64,000 nt of DNA from Lutimaribacter salitolerans (GTDB lineage: Bacteria > Pseudomonadota > Alphaproteobacteria > Rhodobacterales > Rhodobacteraceae): positions 186,001 to 250,000 of the forward strand of contig NZ_JBHUDD010000059.1 of the NCBI RefSeq assembly GCF_042677865.1, in the 5' to 3' direction. A program made the position numbers and the translations under genes. Shown in pieces: positions 24,230-33,136 of this stretch; within the stretch, counting starts at the first letter, position 1, and the number at the start of each line of letters is the position of its first letter. Under the pieces are notes generated by a model. It saw only the letters and a list, made by a program, of their open reading frames with translations. It did not search any database and had not been told where the DNA came from.

Positions 24230-25135
24230 TCACAGGTTGAACACGCGGCTGGGGTGCAGTTCGCCTGCCTTGTAGCGCCCCACAGCGACCGGCTGGCCCT
24301 GATAGCTGGCCCAGCATTCATCGCCGTATTCAACGTCATGCGCGACCACCATGCCGGCATTCCCGTTGCGCAGGCGCGCGGCCCCCTGATCGGTGCAGGT
24401 GACATGCGGCAGATCGGCCAGCCCGACATCCAGTGGCAGCAGCAGGGCATCCAGCTCGGGCGTGCGGGCCAGTTCCTCGACCCGGTCCAGTGTCACGGCC
24501 TCTTGCAGGTCGAAAGGGCCTGACCAGACGCGCCGCAACCGCGTGACATGGCCAAAGCACCCCAGAAGCTGCCCCAGATCGCGGGCGATACTGCGCACGT
24601 ATCCGCCCTTGCCGCAGGTCATTTCCAGCACCGCATGATCGGCATCGGGCCGGTCGGTCAGCAACAATTCCTCGACCCACAGGGGCCGGGCGGCCAGTTC
24701 CAGCTCTTCACCATCGCGGGCCAGTTTATAGGCGCGCTGTCCATCGATCTTGACGGCGGAAAACTGTGGCGGCACCTGCATGATGTCGCCCACGAACCCT
24801 GACAGCGCCTCCTTGATCTGGTCATCGTTGGGGCGGTTGTCGCTGGTGGTGATCACCTCGCCCTCGGCGTCGTCGGTGTTGGTGGCCTGCCCCAGCCGGA
24901 CAGTGAATTCATAGGCTTTCATGGCGTCGGTGACGTAGGGCACCGTTTTCGTCGCCTCGCCCAGTGCCACGGCCAGAACGCCCGTTGCTTCGGGGTCCAG
25001 CGTGCCGGCATGGCCCGCCTTGTTGGCGTCAAACGCCCAGCGGACCTTGTTCACCACCGCGGTCGAGGTCAGGCCCGCAGGCTTGTCCACCACCAGCCAG
25101 CCCGAAATGTCGCGGCCCTTTTTCCTGCGTCCCAT
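24230..25135 (-). CDS. truB: tRNA pseudouridine(55) synthase
   Basis: A 301-residue enzyme making pseudouridine 55 in the T-loop of tRNAs. Motifs: GWLVVDKPAGLTS near 12-24, KAGHAGTLDPEATGVL near 39-54 with the catalytic Asp in GTLDP, QVPPQFSAVKIDGQRAY near 116-132 and GGYVRSIARDLG near 178-189. In many bacteria truB sits with rbfA and rpsO; those are not next to it here. It is upstream of the DUF1643 gene on the same strand. Confidence 0.95.
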   Translation of the reverse strand: MGRRKKGRDISGWLVVDKPAGLTSTAVVNKVRWAFDANKAGHAGTLDPEATGVLAVALGEATKTVPYVTDAMKAYEFTVRLGQATNTDDAEGEVITTSDNRPNDDQIKEALSGFVGDIMQVPPQFSAVKIDGQRAYKLARDGEELELAARPLWVEELLLTDRPDADHAVLEMTCGKGGYVRSIARDLGQLLGCFGHVTRLRRVWSGPFDLQEAVTLDRVEELARTPELDALLLPLDVGLADLPHVTCTDQGAARLRNGNAGMVVAHDVEYGDECWASYQGQPVAVGRYKAGELHPSRVFNL

Positions 25136-25199
25136 GCACCTGTGCCCCTTTGCAACAAAGCGGCGGCGTAGCCCAAGCGCCGGACGCTGTCAAACCTCC

Positions 25200-26525
25200 T
25201 CAGTCGTCCTTGAGAAAGGCGGCCCTGCCGATGGATTCATAGGCAGTGAAACCGGCACGGCGCGCATCCTTGGGGGCATAGACATTGCGCAGATCGGCCA
25301 TCCGGGGCGTGGCCATCTTTTTCGCCAGTTTCTTCAGATCAAGCGCGCGGAACTCGTTCCATTCGGTCAGGACCACCAAAAGATCCGCCTTTTGTGCCGC
25401 CTTGTAGGCATCGTCGAGCCAGTGGACACCGGGCAGCAGCGCCTCGCCCTCGTGCCGCCCTTGCGGGTCGACCACGCGCACCTTTGCCCCGCCACCCACA
25501 AGCGCGGGGATGATCGTCAGGCTGGGCGCGTCACGCATGTCGTCGGTGTTTGGTTTGAACGTGACGCCAAGCACCGCGATGGTCTTGCCATTGAACGAGC
25601 CGTCGCACAGGTCCTGCAACTTGTCGATCATGCGGCGCTTGATCTCCTCGTTCACCTTGATGACCGTTTCGGTAATCTGCATGGGCACGGCGTGTTCCTG
25701 CCCGATCCGGGCCAAGGCCTTGGTGTCCTTGGGAAAACACGACCCGCCATAGCCGGGGCCGGCATGCAGGAACTTGTTGCCGATGCGCCCGTCCAGTCCG
25801 ATGCCGCGCGCCACCTCTTTCACGTCGCCGCCCACCCGTTCGCACAGGGCGGCGATTTCATTGATGAAGGTGATCTTTGTCGCCAGGAACGCGTTGGCTG
25901 CGTACTTGATCATCTCGGCCGACTCGAGGTCGGTGGTGACGATCGGAAAGTCGCGCAGGTAAAGCGGGCGATAGATCGCGGCCATCACTTCTGCGGCGCG
26001 ATCGTTCTGCACACCCACGACGACGCGGTCAGGCTTCATGAAATCCTCGATCGCGGCCCCCTCGCGCAGGAATTCGGGGTTGCTTGCCACATCGAAATCC
26101 AGCGCCGAATTGGCCTTGCGGATCACCTGTTTCACGGCGCGGTTTGTCCCCACGGGGACGGTGGATTTGGTCACGACCACCACGTAATCCTTGGCCACTT
26201 TGGCAATCTCTTCTGCGGCTGCCATCACATAGGACAGATCGGCATGACCATCGCCGCGTCGCGTGGGCGTACCGACGGCGATGAACACCGCATCTGCGCC
26301 ATCCACGGCTGCGGCCAGATCCATGGTGAACTTCAGGCGACCCGCCTCGACATTCTTGGCCATCAGCGCGTCAAGGCCGGGCTCGTAGATCGGGACTTCG
26401 CCGCGTTCCAGCTTTTCGATCTTTGCGGGATCCTTGTCGACGCAGACAATTTCATGGCCGAAATCCGAAAAACAGACCCCTGAGACAAGTCCGACATAGC
26501 CGGTCCCGATCATCGCGATTTTCAT
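25200..26525 (-). CDS. ugd: UDP-glucose 6-dehydrogenase
   Basis: A 441-residue enzyme that oxidises UDP-glucose to UDP-glucuronate with two NAD+, supplying precursor for capsule or exopolysaccharide. It has the N-terminal Rossmann motif GTGYVGLVSG near 7-16, KSTVPVGT near 121-128, the catalytic cysteine in GGSCFPKD near 257-264, and the C-terminal UDP-binding domain with VLGVTFKPNTDDMRDAPS near 318-335. The nucleotide-sugar dehydratase lies 119 bp upstream on the same strand, so both feed surface polysaccharide synthesis. Confidence 0.93.
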   Translation of the reverse strand: MKIAMIGTGYVGLVSGVCFSDFGHEIVCVDKDPAKIEKLERGEVPIYEPGLDALMAKNVEAGRLKFTMDLAAAVDGADAVFIAVGTPTRRGDGHADLSYVMAAAEEIAKVAKDYVVVVTKSTVPVGTNRAVKQVIRKANSALDFDVASNPEFLREGAAIEDFMKPDRVVVGVQNDRAAEVMAAIYRPLYLRDFPIVTTDLESAEMIKYAANAFLATKITFINEIAALCERVGGDVKEVARGIGLDGRIGNKFLHAGPGYGGSCFPKDTKALARIGQEHAVPMQITETVIKVNEEIKRRMIDKLQDLCDGSFNGKTIAVLGVTFKPNTDDMRDAPSLTIIPALVGGGAKVRVVDPQGRHEGEALLPGVHWLDDAYKAAQKADLLVVLTEWNEFRALDLKKLAKKMATPRMADLRNVYAPKDARRAGFTAYESIGRAAFLKDD

Positions 26526-26644
26526 TTGGTTTGTCCCGCTACTGAATGATTTTTCTCAGCTTTTTGGCCATGGCCCTGTGACATGTCAATGAAACCGCGT
26601 GCCCCCGGGCGGGTTGACCCGGAAGACGTGGCGAAAATGCCGGA

Positions 26645-28522
26645 TCAGTTGGCAGTTGCGGTGGTCAGTGTTGTGCCTTCGTGCTTTTCGACCCAGCGCG
26701 CAACCACCTTGCGGGCAGCGGCTGCGTCTTGAGTGTCTACCGCCTCGCGCAGATCGCGAAGGGCATTGGCCATTTCCAGTTCGGAAAGATAGCTTTCCTG
26801 CGCGCGCAGGATCTTGGCATGCGGAGTGGTCAGCATGTCGGACGAAATCAGCAGCTCCTCGTGCATCTTTTCGCCAGGACGCAGGCCGGTGACGAGGATC
26901 TCGATATCGCCGTCGGGGTGTCTGGCGTCACGTACGCGCATGCCTGCGCCCTCGATCATCTGTCGCGCCAGCTGCCGGATCGGCACGGGCTTGCCCATGT
27001 CCAGCACGAACAGATCGCCACCACGCGCATAGAAACCGGCCAGCAGAACCAGCCTTGCCGCTTCGGATATCGTCATGAAGTAGCGTGTCACCTCGCCATG
27101 GGTCAGGGTGACGGGGCCACCGCGCGCGATCTGTTCGCGAAACAACGGGATGACCGACCCGGACGAGCCAAGCACATTTCCAAACCGCACCATGGCGAAC
27201 TTTGTCGATGTCGAGCGCGTGGCAAGATCCTGAACCACCAGTTCGGACAGACGCTTGGACGCTCCCATTATGTTGGTCGGGCGCACTGCCTTGTCGGACG
27301 ACACAAGGATAAATCGTGGGATATCGGCAGCCCGGGCGGCATTGGCGACAATGCGTGTCCCGAACACGTTGTTCCACAGACCTGCGATTTCGTTGCCCTC
27401 GACCAATGGGACATGCTTGTAGGCCGCGGCATGAAGGATCACCTCGATCCTGTGCTCTGTCAGGACATGCCGGACCAGAGGTTCATCCGTGACGGACCCA
27501 AGAATGGGAATGATCTCGGTGCCTTGCGCCATTTCGCGCAATTCCCTGTCGATGTTGTACAGCGAAAGTTCGGAGTGATCGAACAGGATCAGTTGCGCGG
27601 GGCTGCATTTCATCAACTGACGGCATAGTTCCGACCCGATCGAGCCTCCTGCGCCGGTGATCATGATCGTGCGGCCGGAATACGCTTCGGACGTGCTTGG
27701 CAATTCCGATTCCAGGTTGTCGCGTCCAAGCAGTTCGTCCAGTGGCACAGCGGCGTCACGCAGCGAGACTTCGCTTGTGCAGACCAGTTCTGCAAAGGAC
27801 GGCAAGGAATGCACCTCGACCCCAAGGGGGCGCAGCCGCGCAGCGATGCGTGCCTGATTGCGCGCGCTTGCCGAAGGCATTGCCAGAACAATGCGGTCGA
27901 TCTTGCGTCTGGCCATCACGGATTGCAATTCGGACGGCGCAAACACGGGCAGGCCTGCCACCACCATGCTTTGCAAGGTCGGGTTGTCGTCGACGAAAGC
28001 CACAAGCTCAACCGCGTCATCTGTCCGCAAGGCTGCGGCAAGCTGCTGCCCGGTCTGCCCCGCGCCGTAGACGATCACACGCATCCGATCGCTTCCACGA
28101 CGGTAGATCCACAACGTGATCTGTCGCAACAGAACCCGCCACGACACCGCCATGATCAGGAAAATCATCGTGAAAATCACGAAAATCTTGGGCGTCAACA
28201 TCGCACCCAGCACGTAGTTGATGACCAGCCCGGCCCCGCCTGTCACCGCTGCAAAGGCGGTCGTGCGCATGATCCCGTGGCTTTCATAGGCGTTCAGCTT
28301 GATGCGGGGCAGGCCCAACCCCACGCTTGTCGCCGCTGCAACTGCGATCATGCACAGCACCAGGGGCAAGAATTGCCACCCTTGCGTGCCATCAAGGGCA
28401 ATGGAACTGTTCAGCAACGCTGCAAAAATCAATGCGACCGGAACGACCATCAGGTCCAGCAGCAGAAACATCACCTGTTTCTGAAAACGTGAAAGAGAGA
28501 TGACGAAGCGATAGAGTAACAT
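26645..28522 (-). CDS. Membrane-bound nucleoside-diphosphate-sugar 4,6-dehydratase (CapD/WbpM family)
   Basis: A 625-residue inner-membrane enzyme. Four hydrophobic segments lie in about residues 15-130, followed by a first Rossmann-like domain (VYGAGQTGQQLA near 149-160) and the catalytic SDR domain (TGAGGSIGSELC near 288-299). The active site is SSDKAVRPTNIMGASK near 406-421, with the Met-x3-Lys that replaces Tyr-x3-Lys in the FlaA1/WbpM group. Such enzymes convert UDP-GlcNAc to the 4-keto-6-deoxy sugar for polysaccharide or glycan synthesis. UDP-glucose dehydrogenase follows it. The N-terminus begins directly with the membrane region. Confidence 0.88.
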   Translation of the reverse strand: MLLYRFVISLSRFQKQVMFLLLDLMVVPVALIFAALLNSSIALDGTQGWQFLPLVLCMIAVAAATSVGLGLPRIKLNAYESHGIMRTTAFAAVTGGAGLVINYVLGAMLTPKIFVIFTMIFLIMAVSWRVLLRQITLWIYRRGSDRMRVIVYGAGQTGQQLAAALRTDDAVELVAFVDDNPTLQSMVVAGLPVFAPSELQSVMARRKIDRIVLAMPSASARNQARIAARLRPLGVEVHSLPSFAELVCTSEVSLRDAAVPLDELLGRDNLESELPSTSEAYSGRTIMITGAGGSIGSELCRQLMKCSPAQLILFDHSELSLYNIDRELREMAQGTEIIPILGSVTDEPLVRHVLTEHRIEVILHAAAYKHVPLVEGNEIAGLWNNVFGTRIVANAARAADIPRFILVSSDKAVRPTNIMGASKRLSELVVQDLATRSTSTKFAMVRFGNVLGSSGSVIPLFREQIARGGPVTLTHGEVTRYFMTISEAARLVLLAGFYARGGDLFVLDMGKPVPIRQLARQMIEGAGMRVRDARHPDGDIEILVTGLRPGEKMHEELLISSDMLTTPHAKILRAQESYLSELEMANALRDLREAVDTQDAAAARKVVARWVEKHEGTTLTTATAN

Positions 28523-28575
28523 AGGGCCCCCCCGCTAATTTAATAAGCAGCAATTCAAAATATGTGCCCATCGTT

Positions 28576-28587
28576 TGAGTGCACTCA
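28576..28587. promoter_or_regulatory. 12-bp perfect palindrome upstream of the CapD-like gene
   Basis: TGAGTGCACTCA is self-complementary and lies 54 bp upstream of the start at 28522, in a 261 bp A/T-richer gap that must hold the promoter of this gene. It could be a regulator site; no cognate regulator is identified. I see no convincing -35/-10 pair and no RNA gene in the rest of the gap. Confidence 0.35.
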
Positions 28588-28783
28588 GAGTTGCACCAGA
28601 CCTACGGGCGAAAGTGTAAAAACATTGTGAATACGGTTACCTACACGGCGCACTCCAATCAAGCTTGCGACTGTGCATGTGCAGAAAAATCGGCGGATTT
28701 CCACCTGTTCGGCGCCTTCGCCCAAAAAAATGCAAATAAACCGGGCATATCGGCGATCAGGCTGGCGCGCGGTGTGGCCATAG

Positions 28784-29698
28784 CTAGACCTCGGAAAACC
28801 CGCCAAGGTGTCTTTCGCCCCGATTCTTTGCCAGGTCGATCTGGCGTTGCCGCTCGCGGAATCGGTCCTTGTCGCTGTCCGTGGTCTCATTCGCGCATTG
28901 GTGGCAGCTTACACCATGCTCATACTCAGACCGTGAGCGATCTTCGGGCAGGATCGGGCGGCGGCATGCGTGACACAAGAGATGCGGCCCTTCGCGCAGG
29001 CCGTGTTCCACTGACACGCGGTTGTCGAACACGAAACAGGCCCCGTTCCAGGCGCTGTCATCCTCGGGCACCTGTTCAAGATATTTCAGGATGCCGCCCT
29101 TGAGGTGATAGACCTCGGGCACGCCCTGACCCAGCAGGTAGTTGGTGGATTTCTCGCAGCGGATGCCGCCGGTGCAGAACATCGCCACCCGCTTGTTGTG
29201 AAACCTGTCCCTGTTCGCTTCCCACCATGCGGGAAACTCGCGGAAACTGGCGGTTTGCGGATCGACGGCGCCCTGAAAGGTGCCGATGGCCACCTCGTAA
29301 TCGTTGCGGGTGTCGATCAGCACCACATCGTCCGAGCGGATCAGGTCGTTCCAGTCCTGCGGCTCGACATAGTGGCCCACCCGTGCGCGCGGGTCGATGT
29401 CGGGCTGGCCCATGGTCACGATCTCGCGTTTCAGCTTGACCTTGGTGCGGGCAAAAGGCTGTGCGCTGGCGGTGCTTTCCTTCCATTCCAGATCGGCACA
29501 GCCGGGCAGGGCGCGCACATGGGCCAGAACGGCATCCAACCCGGCGCGGTCGCCCGCGATGGTGCCGTTGATCCCCTCGCGCGCCAGCAAAAGCGTGCCG
29601 GTGACGCCTTGGGCCTGCATCAGCGACAGCAAGGGCACGCGCAGCGCGGCGGGATCGTCGAACCGGGTGAAATGATAGAGGGCGGCCAGGATATACAT
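28784..29698 (-). CDS. trhO: tRNA uridine(34) hydroxylase TrhO (rhodanese-like)
   Basis: A 304-residue protein of the YceA/TrhO family, which makes 5-hydroxyuridine at the wobble position of certain tRNAs using oxygen. It has the N-terminal acylphosphatase-like region (MYILAALYHFTRF start, AREGINGTIAG near 37-47), the rhodanese domain with FCTGGIRCEKSTNYL near 172-186 containing the key cysteine, and a C-terminal zinc-type CHAC...CHQC tail. I start at ATG 29698, the family's usual start. A 45 bp gap separates it from the Hsp70-like gene upstream on the same strand. Confidence 0.9.
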   Translation of the reverse strand: MYILAALYHFTRFDDPAALRVPLLSLMQAQGVTGTLLLAREGINGTIAGDRAGLDAVLAHVRALPGCADLEWKESTASAQPFARTKVKLKREIVTMGQPDIDPRARVGHYVEPQDWNDLIRSDDVVLIDTRNDYEVAIGTFQGAVDPQTASFREFPAWWEANRDRFHNKRVAMFCTGGIRCEKSTNYLLGQGVPEVYHLKGGILKYLEQVPEDDSAWNGACFVFDNRVSVEHGLREGPHLLCHACRRPILPEDRSRSEYEHGVSCHQCANETTDSDKDRFRERQRQIDLAKNRGERHLGGFSEV

Positions 29699-29743
29699 GC
29701 GCGTTCCGATACGCCTGTCGCGTGTTTCAGGCAAGAGGGCGGA

Positions 29744-30961
29744 TCACTCGGCCGCGATGGCCAGCCCCTCGACCACGGCGGTGAACACGGCCGCATCCTG
29801 CGCCTTCGCATCGGGCAGCCGCGCGCCGATGGCCTGCCGCACAACCCCCAACAGGCTGGAGCCGCCCACGTAAACCACATGATCCACCGTATCGGGCGCA
29901 ACACTGGCATCGGCCAGCGTCTGCACCGCCTCGGCCCCGATGGCATCGGCATGGGCACACAGTGCGGTGGTCAGCGCGGCGCGGCCCAGATCGGCCCCCA
30001 ATCCGCGCTCGACAACGTCCAGCGCGATCCGCCCTGCGCCTGTGCCATTGGCCGCGATCTTGCCCGCCTCGACCGCATAGGCGATGTCGTGGCCCAGATG
30101 CGCCTCCAGCACCTCGGCCAGACGTTCGAACAAGACAGGCTGCTGCGCCAGCCTGATCCAGCGCCGAACCTCGCGCAGCAGGGCCGCGTCGTAGACAAAG
30201 GCGATCTTTTCCCAACTGGCCAGATCGTGGAACAGCGCGCGCGGGGCGGCATGGCTGGCGCTGCCCAGTTCGGCCCCGATCTGCGCGCCATGACCCAGCA
30301 GCGGCATGGCATGGGCCAGGCTGAGCACCCGGTCGAAATCGGTGCCGCCCAGACGCAGGCCGCGATTGGCCAGAACCTGTGTCTGGCTGTTCGCCCTGTC
30401 GCACAGGGTGAAATCCGATGTGCCACCGCCGATATCCACCACCAGCACGCGGCCCGTCGCAGCAACGGCCAGCGCCGCCGCCTGCGGTTCGGGCAGGAAC
30501 GCGACGTCGCGGAACCCCGCCAGATCGTAGGCCATGCGCAAATCCGCCTCGGCCTTTGCATCGCGGGTATCAGAGTCGGAATGGAACCGCACCGGCCGAC
30601 CCGACAGGGCGGTGTCGAATGTCATCCCGGTAAAGTTCTGCGCGCGGTCCCGCATCTCGGCCAGAAAGCCCGCGATCACAGCAATCAGCGTTGTGCGCTG
30701 GCCAAGGAAATTCCGCTCCTCGCGCGCCAGCGGCGTGCCCAGCACCGATTTCAGCGCGCGCATGAACCGCCCCTCGTCGCCGGCGCGCATCGCATCCGCC
30801 GCCGCACTGCCGTAGACCATGCGTTTCGCCGCGAAATCGAGAAAGATGGCGGTGGGCACGGTGCTGGCGCCATCTTCCAGCGGGATGACAAAGGGCCGAC
30901 CGCCCGCCATCACCCCGGCACCCGTGTTCGACGTTCCGAAATCCAGACCCAGCCGCGCCAT
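29744..30961 (-). CDS. Hsp70-family ATPase-domain protein (YegD-like)
   Basis: A 405-residue protein with the actin-like ATPase fold of DnaK: phosphate-1 motif LGLDFGTSNTGAGV near 4-17, phosphate-2 VVDIGGGTSDFTLC near 163-176, and adenosine motif VYVGGSSLLGVVRQAI near 365-380. It ends right after the nucleotide-binding domain and has no peptide-binding domain or lid. This is the YegD group of Hsp70 relatives, whose role is not established. The chosen ATG at 30961 begins the phosphate-1 motif; the divergent pncA start is 108 bp away. Confidence 0.85.
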   Translation of the reverse strand: MARLGLDFGTSNTGAGVMAGGRPFVIPLEDGASTVPTAIFLDFAAKRMVYGSAAADAMRAGDEGRFMRALKSVLGTPLAREERNFLGQRTTLIAVIAGFLAEMRDRAQNFTGMTFDTALSGRPVRFHSDSDTRDAKAEADLRMAYDLAGFRDVAFLPEPQAAALAVAATGRVLVVDIGGGTSDFTLCDRANSQTQVLANRGLRLGGTDFDRVLSLAHAMPLLGHGAQIGAELGSASHAAPRALFHDLASWEKIAFVYDAALLREVRRWIRLAQQPVLFERLAEVLEAHLGHDIAYAVEAGKIAANGTGAGRIALDVVERGLGADLGRAALTTALCAHADAIGAEAVQTLADASVAPDTVDHVVYVGGSSLLGVVRQAIGARLPDAKAQDAAVFTAVVEGLAIAAE

Positions 30962-31069
30962 CGTTACCCCCTGCCGATCAAAGCCCGGCCCATAGACTGC
31001 GTCGCGCCCGTTGGCAATTCGCGGCAGCCCGCCTAGACTGAAAGCGATGCAAAAGAAAAGGCCACAGAC

Positions 31070-31681
31070 ATGAGCGACACCGCGCTGATCGTCATCGACA
31101 TGCAAAACGATTTCTGCCCCGGTGGCGCGCTGGCCGTGGCCGAGGGCGATCAGATCGTGCCGGGCATCAACGCCGCCATGGCACAGGCGGATACGGTGAT
31201 CCTGACGCAGGACTGGCATCCGGCCGATCACCTGTCATTCGCCAGCCAGCATGACGGGGCCGCGCCCATGTCGGAAGTCGACATGGCCTATGGCAAGCAG
31301 ACGCTGTGGCCCGATCATTGCGTGCAGGGCACCCATGGCGCGGCCTTTCACCGCGATCTGGACCTGAACCGCGCCGATCTGATCCTGCGCAAGGGGTTCC
31401 GGCGCGAGATCGACAGCTATTCCGCGTTCTTCGAGAATGATCGCATCACCGCAACGGGGCTCGAGGGGTATCTGCGCGATCGCGCGATCACCGGCCTGAC
31501 GTTCTGCGGCCTTGCCACGGATTTCTGCGTGGCATGGTCGGCGATGGATGCCGCAAGGCTGGGCTTTGCGGTTCAGGTGCGCCTTGACCTGTGCCGGGGG
31601 ATCGACCTGAACGGCTCGCTGGACGCGGCGCTGCGCAACATGACTTCGATGGGGGTCAAGCTGGTGCGCCCGCAGGCGTGA
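31070..31681 (+). CDS. pncA: Nicotinamidase
   Basis: A 203-residue isochorismatase-fold hydrolase that deaminates nicotinamide to nicotinate for NAD recycling. Visible: IVIDMQNDFCPGGAL near 6-20 with the catalytic Asp, a metal-binding DWHPADHLSFAS near 47-58, and the catalytic cysteine in LTFCGLATDFCVAWSAMDA near 143-161. pncB follows 75 bp downstream on the same strand, so the two steps of the Preiss-Handler entry are together. Confidence 0.93.
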   Translation: MSDTALIVIDMQNDFCPGGALAVAEGDQIVPGINAAMAQADTVILTQDWHPADHLSFASQHDGAAPMSEVDMAYGKQTLWPDHCVQGTHGAAFHRDLDLNRADLILRKGFRREIDSYSAFFENDRITATGLEGYLRDRAITGLTFCGLATDFCVAWSAMDAARLGFAVQVRLDLCRGIDLNGSLDAALRNMTSMGVKLVRPQA

Positions 31682-31756
31682 CGGGTCGGTCCTTGGCCCC
31701 TTGCAATTTGGTCTATTGGTTTGCTCTAACGCATCCGACACAACAGGAGCCGCCCC

Positions 31757-33049
31757 ATGGTCGATATCGCCACCCGCGTCTGGAACCACCGCTGGAAGAT
31801 CGACCCGATCGTGCGCTCGCTGGTCGATACCGACTTCTACAAGCTGCTGATGTGCCAGTCTGTGTTTCGCAACAAGCCCGACACGCAGGTCACCTTCAGC
31901 CTGATCAACCGCAGCAAATCCATCCGTCTGGCCGAACTGATCGACGAGGGCGAGTTGCGCGAACAACTGGATCACATCCGCTCGCTGTCGCTGACGCGGG
32001 GCGAAAGCACCTGGCTGCGCGGCAACATGTTCTATGGCAAGCGGCAGATGTTCACGCCCGAGTTCATGGAGTGGTTCGAGGCACTGCGGCTGCCGCCCTA
32101 TCACCTGGAAAAGCGCGACGGGCAGTATGAGCTGACGTTCGAGGGCAAATGGCCCGAGGTGATGCTGTGGGAAATCCCCGCGCTGGCCGTGCTGATGGAA
32201 TTGCGCGGGCGCGCCGTGCTGGACCACATGGGCCGGTTCGAATTGCAGGTTCTGTATGCCCGCGCGCTGACCAAGCTGTGGGAAAAGATCGAGCACCTGC
32301 GCACCATCGACGGCCTGCGACTGGCCGATTTCGGCACCCGCCGCCGCCATTCCTACCTGTGGCAGGACAAGGCGGTGCAGGCCCTGATCGAAGGGCTGGG
32401 CAACAAGTTCGTTGGCACCTCGAATTGCCACATCGCCATGAAGCGCGATATCGAGGCGATCGGCACCAACGCCCATGAACTGCCCATGGTCTATGCCGCA
32501 TTGGCTGACAGCGATGCCGAACTGGCCCAGGCCCCCTATCAGGTGATGGCCGACTGGCACGAGGAACACGACGGCAACCTGCGCATCATCCTGCCCGACA
32601 CCTATGGCACGCCGGGGTTTCTGGAGCGTGCGCCCGACTGGCTGGCCGGCTGGACGGGCATCCGCGTCGACTCCGGCGATCCGGCCACCGGGGCCGAAAC
32701 CGCGATCCGCTGGTGGCATGACCGGGGAGAGGACCCGCGCGACAAGCTGGTGATCTTTTCCGACGGGCTGGACGTGGACAAGATCGCCGAGTTGCAGGCC
32801 CAGTTCGCAGGCCGCGTGCGCGTTTCGTTTGGCTGGGGCACGCTGCTGACCAACGATTTCCGCGGGCTGACGGATGGCGACGCGCTGGCACCCTTCTCGA
32901 TGGTGTGCAAGGCGGTGTCGGCCAACGGGCGGCCCACGGTGAAACTGTCGGACAACCCCGAAAAGGCGATGGGCCCCGAGGACCAGATCGCGCGCTACAA
33001 GCGGGTGTTCGGTGTGGGCGATCAGAAGCGGATGGAGGTGGTGGTCTGA
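31757..33049 (+). CDS. pncB: Nicotinate phosphoribosyltransferase
   Basis: A 430-residue enzyme joining nicotinate to PRPP (with ATP) to form nicotinate mononucleotide. Signs: LVDTDFYKLLMCQSVF near 22-37, the GTRRRHSYLWQDKAV block near 193-207, FVGTSNCHIAMK near 217-228 and the phosphate-binding WTGIRVDSGDPA near 300-311. Length is standard. It follows pncA and has an AGGAG ribosome site. The 87 bp before the next gene hold a small imperfect hairpin and nothing else that I can name. Confidence 0.93.
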   Translation: MVDIATRVWNHRWKIDPIVRSLVDTDFYKLLMCQSVFRNKPDTQVTFSLINRSKSIRLAELIDEGELREQLDHIRSLSLTRGESTWLRGNMFYGKRQMFTPEFMEWFEALRLPPYHLEKRDGQYELTFEGKWPEVMLWEIPALAVLMELRGRAVLDHMGRFELQVLYARALTKLWEKIEHLRTIDGLRLADFGTRRRHSYLWQDKAVQALIEGLGNKFVGTSNCHIAMKRDIEAIGTNAHELPMVYAALADSDAELAQAPYQVMADWHEEHDGNLRIILPDTYGTPGFLERAPDWLAGWTGIRVDSGDPATGAETAIRWWHDRGEDPRDKLVIFSDGLDVDKIAELQAQFAGRVRVSFGWGTLLTNDFRGLTDGDALAPFSMVCKAVSANGRPTVKLSDNPEKAMGPEDQIARYKRVFGVGDQKRMEVVV

Positions 33050-33136
33050 GTTCCGCCGTTCGGAAATGAATTCCACCATCTTGCAATTCGGCTGATCCCG
33101 CGCAAACCTCCCCTCGCAGCAGGAGGAGGCCGCAGC

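Noticed and set aside
29105..31036. Long plus-strand frame opposite trhO and the Hsp70-like gene
   Set aside because: Both minus-strand genes show complete motifs; the plus frame does not.
31682..33136. Similar CTTGCAATT-GG segments upstream of pncB and of the acyl-CoA synthetase as a shared operator
   Set aside because: The match is about 12 bases in unrelated contexts and appears loosely elsewhere; not enough to claim a site.
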